Shown here one piece after another: positions 1-5,456 of a DNA stretch of 5,456 bases (its first letter is position 1; each line of letters starts with the position of its first letter). Both the position numbers and the translations under genes were made by a program. The stretch lies in contig CAIWRE010000548.1 of assembly GCA_903914985.1 (NCBI GenBank), positions 1-5,456 of the forward strand, given 5' to 3'. The notes beneath the pieces are model-generated. The model ran no database searches. It was not told the DNA's origin and saw only the letters and a list, made by a program, of their open reading frames with translations. Source of the stretch: an uncultured beta proteobacterium. GTDB taxonomy: Bacteria > Pseudomonadota > Gammaproteobacteria > Burkholderiales > Burkholderiaceae_C.

Positions 1-659
1 CGCGGAGTGAATGCGCCCACCGCAGCAACGAAAGCGTCTGCGCGCGGCATAGCATGCAATGCGACCGCTTGCGCCGAAGTGGTGCTGACCACCAGAGGGC
101 ATTCGCTCAGAACCGCGTTAGCGTCTTCGACCCGCTTGGCGCGCAGGCCCAGGCTGTGGCAATGGCGCACCAAAGCGTCAGCGGACGCTGCGCTGCGCGA
201 CGCCACCCACACTTCGCGCACACCCAATCCCGCTGTAAATGCTTCTGCGTGCGAATGTCCCTGTACCCCGGCACCCACGATCAATAAGGGGCCGTCGGTA
301 TGGCGCGCGAGCTTTTGCGCCGCGAGTAACGACACCGCAGCGGTGCGCCGCGCGGTGACGGTGGGGCCGTCCAAAATGCAAAGGCGTTGGCCGCTCGTGG
401 CTTCGATCACCACCACGTCCCCCTGAATGCTGGGCAATTGGCGGCTGGCGTTGTCGGGGATAAAGGTGATGAGCTTGCTGATAGCCAATGTGGCATCGGT
501 GGCGGGCATCACAAAGTAGCTGCCGCCGCCCGCCAGTGGCAGCACCATGCGGGCAGGCACTTTCACACTGGAGTCTTGGAGAAGCGCCTCGATATGGCGC
601 GCCAGGGCGGGGTACGGAAGGGCTTGGGCGGTTTGGGCGGGGGTGAGGTACGGGCTCAT
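1..659 (-). CDS. Ornithine cyclodeaminase/mu-crystallin family protein, probable delta-1-pyrroline-2-carboxylate reductase (3' end cut by window)
   Basis: The visible part is 219 residues of a family usually about 310 long; the C-terminus lies beyond the left edge. Seen: Arg37 and Lys62, at the positions of the family's conserved substrate-contacting basic residues; the hallmark DGPTVTARRTAAVS at 97-110; a Rossmann nucleotide-binding turn GAGVQGHSHAEAF at 129-141; and VGAFTP at 214-219. The long DGPTVTARR motif and GAGVQG turn are what I associate with NAD(P)H-dependent reductases of delta-1-pyrroline-2-carboxylate (and delta-1-piperideine-2-carboxylate), which yield L-proline or L-pipecolate, rather than true ornithine cyclodeaminase. 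The exact substrate cannot be proven here. The ATG at 659 follows the livF stop by 4 nt, with a G-rich stretch (669-673) seven-plus bases upstream as a possible ribosome site. It is the last gene visible in the operon. Family assignment is strong; the specific reaction is inferred. Confidence 0.88.
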   Translation of the reverse strand, partial: MSPYLTPAQTAQALPYPALARHIEALLQDSSVKVPARMVLPLAGGGSYFVMPATDATLAISKLITFIPDNASRQLPSIQGDVVVIEATSGQRLCILDGPTVTARRTAAVSLLAAQKLARHTDGPLLIVGAGVQGHSHAEAFTAGLGVREVWVASRSAASADALVRHCHSLGLRAKRVEDANAVLSECPLVVSTTSAQAVALHAMPRADAFVAAVGAFTP

Positions 660-663
660 GCCG

Positions 664-1377
664 CTACACCCCCAAATTCGTCGCCAGCGCCGCGTCGTGC
701 AGCAGCGCATCGCCGCTGCCGTGCATCACCACCTGGCCTTTTTGCAGCACCAGGGCGGTGTCTGCGCGCTCCAGCACTTTGCGGTAGTCGCGATCCACGA
801 TCAGGGTGGCAATGCCGCTGGCGCGGATTTCGCCGATCACGCGCCAGATTTCTGCCACGATCAGCGGAGCCAGGCCTTCGGTCGCTTCGTCCAGCACGAT
901 GAGTTCAGGGTGGGTCATCAACGCGCGGCCGATGGAGAGCATTTGCTGTTCACCGCCTGAGAGCTGGGCACCCAGGTTCTTTAAGCGCTCCGCCAGGCGC
1001 GGAAATGTCTCCAAGACCCGCTCCAGCGGCCAGTCATTGCGGCCACCACGGCCCATGCGGGCCGCCATTTGCAGGTTTTCCAGCACAGACAGGTTGGGGA
1101 ACACGCCGCGGCCCTCCGGCACATAGGCCACACCCAAACGGGCCACCGTGTGGGGTTTGCTGTGTGAGGCATCGACGCCAAAAAAGTGAATATCGCCGCT
1201 GCGCTGGGGCACATGGCCCAGCAGCGTGCGTATCAGCGTGGATTTGCCCATGCCGTTGCGTCCCAGCAGGCCCACGGTTTGGCCGCGCGCAATCTGCAGG
1301 TCCACTCCGTGCAGGATGTGGCTGGAGCCATACCAGGCGTGTACGCCGCGGGCATCGAGTATCAGCTCGGCATCCAT
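664..1377 (-). CDS. livF: HAAT-family ABC transporter ATP-binding protein LivF
   Basis: This is one of the two cytoplasmic ATPases that drive the importer. It has 237 residues, the normal LivF size. Seen in order: Walker A GRNGMGKST at 39-47; the LivF-typical YVPEGRGVFPNLSVLENL at 85-102, with Glu where most ABC ATPases have the Q-loop Gln; signature LSGGEQQ at 139-145; and Walker B with catalytic Glu, LIVLDEATEGLAP, at 159-171. The usual switch histidine is Arg196 (VDRD, 194-197); LivF proteins commonly lack this His, and its LivG partner keeps it. I chose ATG 1377 because a GGGGGAG ribosome site sits 7 nt upstream and the N-terminus then matches the family. An in-frame ATG at 1428 would add 17 unlikely residues inside livG. 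The gene starts 1 nt after the livG stop, which implies coupled translation. Confidence 0.96.
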   Translation of the reverse strand: MDAELILDARGVHAWYGSSHILHGVDLQIARGQTVGLLGRNGMGKSTLIRTLLGHVPQRSGDIHFFGVDASHSKPHTVARLGVAYVPEGRGVFPNLSVLENLQMAARMGRGGRNDWPLERVLETFPRLAERLKNLGAQLSGGEQQMLSIGRALMTHPELIVLDEATEGLAPLIVAEIWRVIGEIRASGIATLIVDRDYRKVLERADTALVLQKGQVVMHGSGDALLHDAALATNLGV

Positions 1378-1378
1378 C

Positions 1379-2131
1379 TCAGTGCTCCCCCAAATAGGCC
1401 ACGCGCACTTCGGCACTGTTGCGCACAAAGTCCGGGCTGCCGGACGCGATCACGCCGCCGTTGACCATTACCGTGATGCAGTCAGCCACACGAAACACCG
1501 CATCCATGTCGTGCTCAATCAGCAAAATTCCATGCATGGCTTTGAGCGACTGCAACAGCGCCAGCATGCGCTCGGTTTCTTCGGCGCCCATGCCCGCCAG
1601 CGGCTCGTCCAGCAGCAGAACCTGGGGCGCGGTGGCCAGGCACATGGCAATTTCCAGCTGGCGCTTTTGGCCATGCGACAAAAGTCCGGCCTCGCGCCCC
1701 AGCACCGCGCTCAATCCGGCACGCTCGGCAGCTTCCAGCGCCGAACTGTTGCTGGCTTTGCATTGGCTGGCGCCTTGCCAAAACATCCAGGGCTTTTGGA
1801 CTCCGGCTTGGGCCGCCAGACGGCAGTTTTCCAGCACGCTGAAACTGGGGTAAATGGTGTTACGTTGGTAGCTGCGCCCCAGCCCGGCACGGGCACGCCG
1901 GGGTTGGGTCCAACCCGTCACATCCTGGCCCAGCAGTTCCACAGTGCCACCCGACGGGGGAATCTCGCCCGACAAAATATTGACCAGCGTGGACTTACCT
2001 GCCCCGTTGGTGCCAATCACCGCGTGCACCGTGCCCCGTTCCACGTCAATCGACACATCATTCAAAGCCAGTAGCCCGCCCCAACGGCGGCTGATGTGTT
2101 TGCCGCGCAGCAGAATTTCAGTGTCCGCCAT
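1379..2131 (-). CDS. livG: HAAT-family ABC transporter ATP-binding protein LivG
   Basis: This is the second ATPase subunit, expected to pair with LivF beneath the LivH-LivM channel. It has 250 residues, a usual LivG length. Seen in order: Walker A GTNGAGKST at 40-48; Q-loop Gln89 in GRSYQRNTIYPSFSVLEN; signature LSHGQKRQLEIA at 151-162, with the LSxGQ form typical of LivG; Walker B LLLDEPLAGM at 172-181; and the switch His207 in LIEHDM (204-209). All catalytic elements are present. The start at 2131 is set by an excellent AGGAGG at 2137-2142, 5 nt upstream, and by the family N-terminus. In-frame ATGs at 2146 and 2203 would place this ribosome site inside the coding region. The gene overlaps the end of livM by 14 nt. 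Confidence 0.97.
   Translation of the reverse strand: MADTEILLRGKHISRRWGGLLALNDVSIDVERGTVHAVIGTNGAGKSTLVNILSGEIPPSGGTVELLGQDVTGWTQPRRARAGLGRSYQRNTIYPSFSVLENCRLAAQAGVQKPWMFWQGASQCKASNSSALEAAERAGLSAVLGREAGLLSHGQKRQLEIAMCLATAPQVLLLDEPLAGMGAEETERMLALLQSLKAMHGILLIEHDMDAVFRVADCITVMVNGGVIASGSPDFVRNSAEVRVAYLGEH
1385..1391 (-). promoter_or_regulatory. Ribosome binding site of livF, inside the last livG codons
   Basis: GGGGGAG lies 7 nt before the livF ATG at 1377 and encodes part of the last LivG residues (Leu-Gly-Glu). It supports the start at 1377 rather than the in-frame ATG at 1428. Confidence 0.75.
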
Positions 2132-3122
2132 GCTTACCTCCTGCATTGCCGGCTTCACCCAGTGCCGCACCGCGCAGGCGCGCGGCAATTTGACCGGGCA
2201 CACCGACCAGACCGCGCGGCAACAGTGCCACGCTGGCGATGATGGTCAGGCCCAGACCCAAATGCCAATGCTTGGCAAATTCACCAAAAATCGCCTCGGA
2301 CTTGAAAAATTCCTGCAGCAGCGCAAACGCAAAGGCACCGATCAGCGCGCCGCGCAAATGGCCTAAGCCGCCCAAAATCACGATGATCAAGACCTCGCCC
2401 GACATATGCCATGCCATGAGCTCGGGGTTGACGAAGCCGTCTTTCACTGCAAACAAAAAGCCGGCCAATCCTGCCAGGGCACCGGAGATCACAAACGCCG
2501 CCAGCTTGTAGGGATAGGTGGAAAAGCCTGTGGCTCGCATGCGCTGTTCGTTGACACGGATACCGGCCAATGCCCGACCGAAGCGGGAGCGCCCTAACAG
2601 CGCCAGAAAGGCAAAAGTCATTAACAGGCAGGCCAGGGTAAAGCGGTACAACACCAGCGGTTTTTCCAGATCCAGCCAATCACCCAGCGCCGGCTTCAGC
2701 AACAGGTAAATGCCGTCGGTGCCACCGCCCAAGGGGGTGTCGTGCGCCACGTAATAGGCCATTTGCGCAAACGCCAGCGTCACCATGATGAAGTACACGC
2801 CCTTTGTGCGCAGTGACAACGCACCCACCGCCAAAGCGTAGCCCCCCGCCAGCAGCATGGACGCAGGCAAGAGCCACAGCACGCTGCCGGCCTGGTCTGG
2901 CGGCGACAACAAGACGGTGGCATAGGCGCCTATCCCCAAAAACGCCGCTTGACCGAAGCACACCAAACCGGTGGTGCCCACCAGCAACTCCAGACTGAGG
3001 GCAAAAATGGCAAACACCATGATCTTGGTGGCAAGGTCCAGCCCGTACTGGCCGGAGACCGCAGGAAATGCGGCCAATACCAAGAAGACCAGACCGACAA
3101 AAATCGCTTTGGAATAGTTCAT
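2118..3122 (-). CDS. livM: HAAT-family ABC transporter permease LivM
   Basis: This is an inner-membrane permease of 334 residues that forms the translocation path with LivH. Hydrophobic segments run through roughly residues 5-24, 31-50, 55-72, 80-102, 108-125, 158-176, 206-226 and 241-260, with another near 290. Family marks are SLRTKGVYFIMVTLAFAQM at 103-121, GGGTDGI at 132-138, and GALAGLAGFLFA near 214-225, in the region expected to contact the ATPases. The last residues form a Gly/His-rich tail (GNAGGKHGGH). It is encoded by the DNA that also carries the livG ribosome site and start, so it may be shaped by that overlap. The start at 3122 lies 3 nt after the livH stop. Its only ribosome-site candidate, AAGG at 3134-3137, is 11 nt away, so translation probably relies on coupling to livH. 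Confidence 0.96.
   Translation of the reverse strand: MNYSKAIFVGLVFLVLAAFPAVSGQYGLDLATKIMVFAIFALSLELLVGTTGLVCFGQAAFLGIGAYATVLLSPPDQAGSVLWLLPASMLLAGGYALAVGALSLRTKGVYFIMVTLAFAQMAYYVAHDTPLGGGTDGIYLLLKPALGDWLDLEKPLVLYRFTLACLLMTFAFLALLGRSRFGRALAGIRVNEQRMRATGFSTYPYKLAAFVISGALAGLAGFLFAVKDGFVNPELMAWHMSGEVLIIVILGGLGHLRGALIGAFAFALLQEFFKSEAIFGEFAKHWHLGLGLTIIASVALLPRGLVGVPGQIAARLRGAALGEAGNAGGKHGGH
2137..2142 (-). promoter_or_regulatory. Ribosome binding site of livG, inside livM
   Basis: AGGAGG sits 5 nt before the livG ATG at 2131 and is read in livM as part of the Gly-Gly-Lys near its C-terminus. It decides between three in-frame ATGs (2131, 2146, 2203). Confidence 0.85.
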
Positions 3123-3125
3123 CGA

Positions 3126-4007
3126 TCAGCCCGCCTTGAACAGTCCATCGGGCTTCCACAGCAGGATCAGCGCCATCAACACATAAACCAGCACGCCGGC
3201 CACCGAGGGCAGCATCACCTTGCCAAAGGTGTCCACAAATCCAATCAAAAGCGACGCAAACAGCGCGCCGCGAATCGAACCAATGCCGCCAATCACCACC
3301 ACCACGAAGCAAATGATCAGGACTGTGCTGCCCATGCCCGGATAAACCGAGGACACCGGCGCGGCCACCATGCCGGCCAGCACTGCAATGGCCACGCCGG
3401 CAGCGAACACCACGCGGTACAAAAACTTGATGTCAATGCCCAGGGACTGCACCATTTCGCGGTTGGTACTGCCAGCGCGGATCATCATCCCCAAGCGGGT
3501 TCGGGTGAACACAAAATACATACCCAGCGCCAACGCCAGACACACACCGGAGATGAACAACCGGTACACCGGGTAAGTCATCATGTCGCTCAGCGCGATG
3601 CTGCCGTTCAAGATGTCGGGGGGCGCCACGCCATGCACGTCGTCGCCCACCAAAAGGCTGCGCACTTCTTCAAACACCAAAATCAGGCCGTAAGTCATCA
3701 GCACCTGCTGCAAGTGCTCGCGCTCGTACAAAAAGCTGAAAAACGCCCACTCCAAAAAGTAGCCGAACAGCACCGCCAGCATCACACCCACCAGCAAAGT
3801 GGCAAAAAAACCACCCCCAATCGTCGCCCCCACCACCGGCGCCAGGCTGAACGCCAAGTAAGCGCCCACCATGTAAAAACTGCCGTGGGCCAGGTTGATG
3901 ACGCCCATGATGCCGAAAATGAGCGTCAGACCAGATGCCACCAAAAATAGCAACAGCCCGTACTGCAGCGAGTTCAGGCACTGAATCAAAAAAGTCGTCA
4001 CATCCAT
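3126..4007 (-). CDS. livH: HAAT-family ABC transporter permease LivH
   Basis: This is an inner-membrane permease of 293 residues, the usual LivH length. It shows the standard N-terminal signature GLLLFLVASGLTLIFGIMGV at 17-36, followed by INLAHGSFYMVGAYLAF at 37-53. Later marks are YGLILVFEE at 106-114, RAGSTNREMVQSLGI at 177-191 (the cytoplasmic loop expected to meet the ATPases), and GGIGSIRGALFASLLIGF near 240-257. About eight hydrophobic segments are visible. The ATG at 4007 gives the family N-terminus exactly, and I see no in-frame alternative nearby. The sequence just upstream has no recognisable Shine-Dalgarno site, which is odd beside the strong sites of its neighbours. The gene is separated from the binding-protein gene by 79 nt containing a hairpin, and is followed after 3 nt by livM. 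Confidence 0.96.
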   Translation of the reverse strand: MDVTTFLIQCLNSLQYGLLLFLVASGLTLIFGIMGVINLAHGSFYMVGAYLAFSLAPVVGATIGGGFFATLLVGVMLAVLFGYFLEWAFFSFLYEREHLQQVLMTYGLILVFEEVRSLLVGDDVHGVAPPDILNGSIALSDMMTYPVYRLFISGVCLALALGMYFVFTRTRLGMMIRAGSTNREMVQSLGIDIKFLYRVVFAAGVAIAVLAGMVAAPVSSVYPGMGSTVLIICFVVVVIGGIGSIRGALFASLLIGFVDTFGKVMLPSVAGVLVYVLMALILLWKPDGLFKAG

Positions 4008-4032
4008 TGGAATTGCAGCGCAGGCTGTATGA

Positions 4033-4063
4033 CACCGGGCACGGCGCTGGGCCGCACCCGATG
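4033..4063 (-). promoter_or_regulatory. Intercistronic RNA hairpin between the binding-protein gene and livH
   Basis: In the transcript direction, bases 4063-4052 can pair with 4044-4033 as a continuous 12-bp stem around a 7-nt loop (4051-4045). Nine pairs are Watson-Crick, mostly G-C, and three are G-U wobbles. Two of the wobbles would be C-A mismatches if the plus strand were transcribed, so the fold favours the operon's own direction. No U-tract follows, so it is not a standard intrinsic terminator. It begins 23 nt after the binding-protein stop and ends 25 nt before the livH ATG. By analogy with hairpins after binding-protein genes in other ABC operons such as malE, it could stabilise the upstream mRNA segment or reduce read-through. 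The pairing is seen; the role is inferred. Confidence 0.55.
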
Positions 4064-4086
4064 GGGGTTAGAGCGTCAAAACGGGC

Positions 4087-5268
4087 TTAGAGCTTGCAGC
4101 CGCGCGCGGGGTCTTCCAGCTTGGCGCTGGCAATGCCGACTTTTTTGTTTTCCTTGGCACCCACCTGGCGCAGGTAAAAGTCCTGCACCGGGTTGTGCGC
4201 TTTGGACAGGGTGAAAGCGCCGCGCGGGCTGTCGATCGTGACTTTGGCCAGGGCTGCCGAAAACTCCGCAGACTTGCTGGCATCGCCCTTGGTGGCATTC
4301 AGGCCGATGGCCAAAATTTGCGCCGCGTCATAGCCTTGCACCGCGTAGACGTCCGGCTGCAGCCTGTAGGTCTTGGCATAGTTCAGGCGGAAGCTGTTGT
4401 CGCGCTTGGTGTCCAGGCTGTCGGCATAGTGCAGCGCAGTAAACAGGCCATCGGCATCCGCGCCTTGCGCATCCAGGGTGCCATCGGTCAAAAAGCCCGA
4501 GGCGTACAGCGGCACGGTTTTCTTCAAACCTGCTGCCGCGTAGTCCTTGACAAACTTGACTGCGCCGCCACCGGCGAAGAAAGTGAACACCGCATCCGGC
4601 TTGGCTGCTGCAATTTCGGTCAACAAGCCCTGAAATTCCACGTTCGGGAAGGGCAGGCTCAGCTCTTTGACCACGGTGCCGCCGCCTTTTTCAAAGCTTT
4701 CCTTGAATCCGCGCACGGTTTCATCGCCTGCTGCGTATTTCCATGTGATGGTGACGACTTTCTTGATACCCTTCTTGGCCATCACTTCGCCCATGGCGTA
4801 GCCTGGCTGCCAGTTAGAGAACGAGCTGCGGAAGATATTGGGTGCGCACATGGCACCGGTGACTGCGTCAGCGCCGGCATTGGGCACGATCAACAGGGTG
4901 CCGCTTTCTTTGGCAGCTTTGGCCATGGCCATGGCCACACCCGAGTGCACGCTTCCGACCAGCACGTCGACCTGGTCGCGCTTGATGAGCTTGTTGACGT
5001 TGTCGGTGGCTTTGGACGGATCGGACTCGTCGTCCACCTTGAAGTATTCCACCTCACGGCCGGCAATCTTGCCGCCGAGCTCAGCCACGTGCTGGCGAAA
5101 ACCGTTCTCAATGGCAGTACCCAGCGACGCATAGGTACCGGTGTAGGGCAGCATCAGGCCAACTTTGAGTTTGCCGGGCGTTTGCGCGGCGGCCATGGAT
5201 GCGGCCAAGGCGGTCAGTGCCAGGCCCAATGCGCCGCGGCGGGCCAAGGTAGTGAGGGAAGTTTTCAT
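4087..5268 (-). CDS. HAAT-family ABC transporter periplasmic substrate-binding protein (type 1, Peripla_BP_6-like)
   Basis: This is a 393-residue precursor that captures the ligand in the periplasm and delivers it to LivHM. A Sec signal peptide is clear: basic start with Lys2 and Arg10-Arg11, a hydrophobic core at about 12-25, and a likely cut after Ala28 (AAA-Q). There is no lipobox Cys, so the protein should be soluble. The mature protein opens with LKVGLMLPYTGTYASLGTAIENGF (34-57, split as LKVGLMLPYTG and TYASLGTAIENGF), a type 1 binding-fold start. VDVLVGSVHSG ends near 110 and IVPNAGAD is at 127-134; these are the loops that usually hold the ligand's carboxylate. Only two cysteines occur in the mature chain, Cys141 and Cys391. 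Overall it resembles the binding proteins tied to aromatic acids more than classical LivK; this is from memory, so the ligand stays open. The start at 5268 has AAGGAG (5276-5281) 7 nt upstream; an earlier in-frame ATG at 5355 lies inside the hydrolase gene. Confidence 0.95.
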   Translation of the reverse strand: MKTSLTTLARRGALGLALTALAASMAAAQTPGKLKVGLMLPYTGTYASLGTAIENGFRQHVAELGGKIAGREVEYFKVDDESDPSKATDNVNKLIKRDQVDVLVGSVHSGVAMAMAKAAKESGTLLIVPNAGADAVTGAMCAPNIFRSSFSNWQPGYAMGEVMAKKGIKKVVTITWKYAAGDETVRGFKESFEKGGGTVVKELSLPFPNVEFQGLLTEIAAAKPDAVFTFFAGGGAVKFVKDYAAAGLKKTVPLYASGFLTDGTLDAQGADADGLFTALHYADSLDTKRDNSFRLNYAKTYRLQPDVYAVQGYDAAQILAIGLNATKGDASKSAEFSAALAKVTIDSPRGAFTLSKAHNPVQDFYLRQVGAKENKKVGIASAKLEDPARGCKL

Positions 5269-5275
5269 GGGTGGT

Positions 5276-5281
5276 CTCCTT
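5276..5281 (-). promoter_or_regulatory. Strong ribosome binding site of the binding-protein gene
   Basis: AAGGAG lies 7 nt before the ATG at 5268 and shares bases with the TAA stop of the hydrolase (TAAGGAG). It fixes the start of the binding-protein gene and marks it as the best-translated entry point seen in the operon, fitting the excess of binding protein that such importers need. Confidence 0.85.
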
Positions 5282-5456
5282 AGTGGGTGTTCATCAAACT
5301 GTTGATGGCTGCAATCACGGCCTGCGGCTGGTCGCGGTGAGGCGAGTGACCGCAAGCTTCTAGTTCCAGCAATCGCGTACCGGGTAAGGCGCGCGCAATG
5401 CTGTGAATTTGTTCCAACGTTCCGTATTCGTCGTCCAGCCCTTGCACCGCAAGCAC
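5280..5456 (-). CDS. Alpha/beta hydrolase, C-terminal fragment (5' end outside window)
   Basis: Only the last 58 residues and the TAA stop are present; the gene continues past the right edge. The fragment shows the end of an alpha/beta hydrolase fold. VQGLDDEYGT at residues 4-13 of the fragment supplies the likely catalytic acid (Asp8 or Asp9). CGHSPHRDQP at 35-44 supplies the catalytic His (His37), followed by the usual closing helix. The nucleophile Ser lies outside. The substrate cannot be named. Similar hydrolases with a GHSPHRDQP end occur, as I recall, beside aromatic-compound degradation genes of betaproteobacteria. The stop overlaps the ribosome site of the binding-protein gene, whose ATG follows 11 nt later, so the two are almost certainly one transcript and may be translationally coupled. 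Confidence 0.85.
   Translation of the reverse strand: MLAVQGLDDEYGTLEQIHSIARALPGTRLLELEACGHSPHRDQPQAVIAAINSLMNTH

Noticed and set aside
1226..2074. Plus-strand open frame across livF and livG
   Set aside because: It lies antisense to two ATPases with intact motifs, and its translation has no recognisable domain.
2949..3950. Long plus-strand open frame opposite livH and livM, rich in His and Gln
   Set aside because: It is the antisense shadow of two strongly recognised permease genes; its biased composition reflects complementing hydrophobic codons, and it has no recognisable domain.
4033..4063. Intrinsic terminator after the binding-protein gene
   Set aside because: The stem is good, but the bases after it (GTCATACAG and on) contain no U-tract, and livH follows directly, so full termination is unlikely.
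4036..4079. Internal promoter for livH starting at TTGACG (4074-4079, minus strand)
   Set aside because: The -35-like hexamer is good, but 17 nt downstream the sequence is TGCGGC, which does not resemble a -10 box; the next CATACA is too far away.
4068..4093. Direct repeat TTAGAGC at 4068-4074 and 4087-4093
   Set aside because: A 7-base repeat 19 nt apart is too short to distinguish from chance, and its second TAA is out of frame with the binding-protein gene.
4087..5268. Twin-arginine (Tat) signal on the binding protein
   Set aside because: Arg10-Arg11 occur before the hydrophobic core, but the following residues do not fit the Tat consensus; an ordinary Sec signal explains the sequence.
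4195..5283. Long plus-strand open frame opposite the binding-protein gene
   Set aside because: The opposite strand encodes a full binding protein with signal peptide and ribosome site. The plus-strand frame is a GC-driven shadow with no family resemblance.

Overview
This window is one stretch of a single minus-strand operon. It encodes a complete five-gene ABC importer of the hydrophobic/branched-chain amino acid (HAAT, Liv) family, flanked by two enzyme genes that are cut by the window edges. The GC-rich sequence, Gram-negative style Sec signal peptide without a lipobox, and protein sequences fit a betaproteobacterium of the order Burkholderiales, most likely Comamonadaceae. That placement is recognition from memory, not a database result.

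In transcription order (right to left): the last 58 codons of an alpha/beta hydrolase (5456-5280); a periplasmic type 1 solute-binding protein (5268-4087); a 79-nt gap with a 12-bp hairpin; the permeases LivH (4007-3126) and LivM (3122-2118); the ATPases LivG (2131-1379) and LivF (1377-664); and the first 219 residues of an ornithine cyclodeaminase/mu-crystallin family protein resembling delta-1-pyrroline-2-carboxylate reductases (659-1). Apart from the 79-nt gap, junctions are very tight: 11 nt, 3 nt, a 14-nt overlap, 1 nt and 4 nt. Co-transcription and translational coupling are therefore very likely. No promoter or terminator is visible, so both operon ends lie outside.

The binding protein should capture a small carboxylate in the periplasm. 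LivH and LivM form the membrane channel, and LivG and LivF power it. The ligand is not fixed by the sequence. The binding protein resembles those linked to aromatic acids more than classical LivK, and the upstream hydrolase resembles enzymes found beside aromatic-degradation genes. An aromatic acid is therefore my preferred guess over leucine, isoleucine or valine. The trailing reductase-like gene instead hints at an imino or amino acid. I see no mobile element, CRISPR array, RNA gene or clear sign of transfer, and nothing that makes a convincing novel system. The points most worth a look are the intercistronic hairpin, the mixed enzymatic cargo of the operon, and the replaced switch histidine in LivF.
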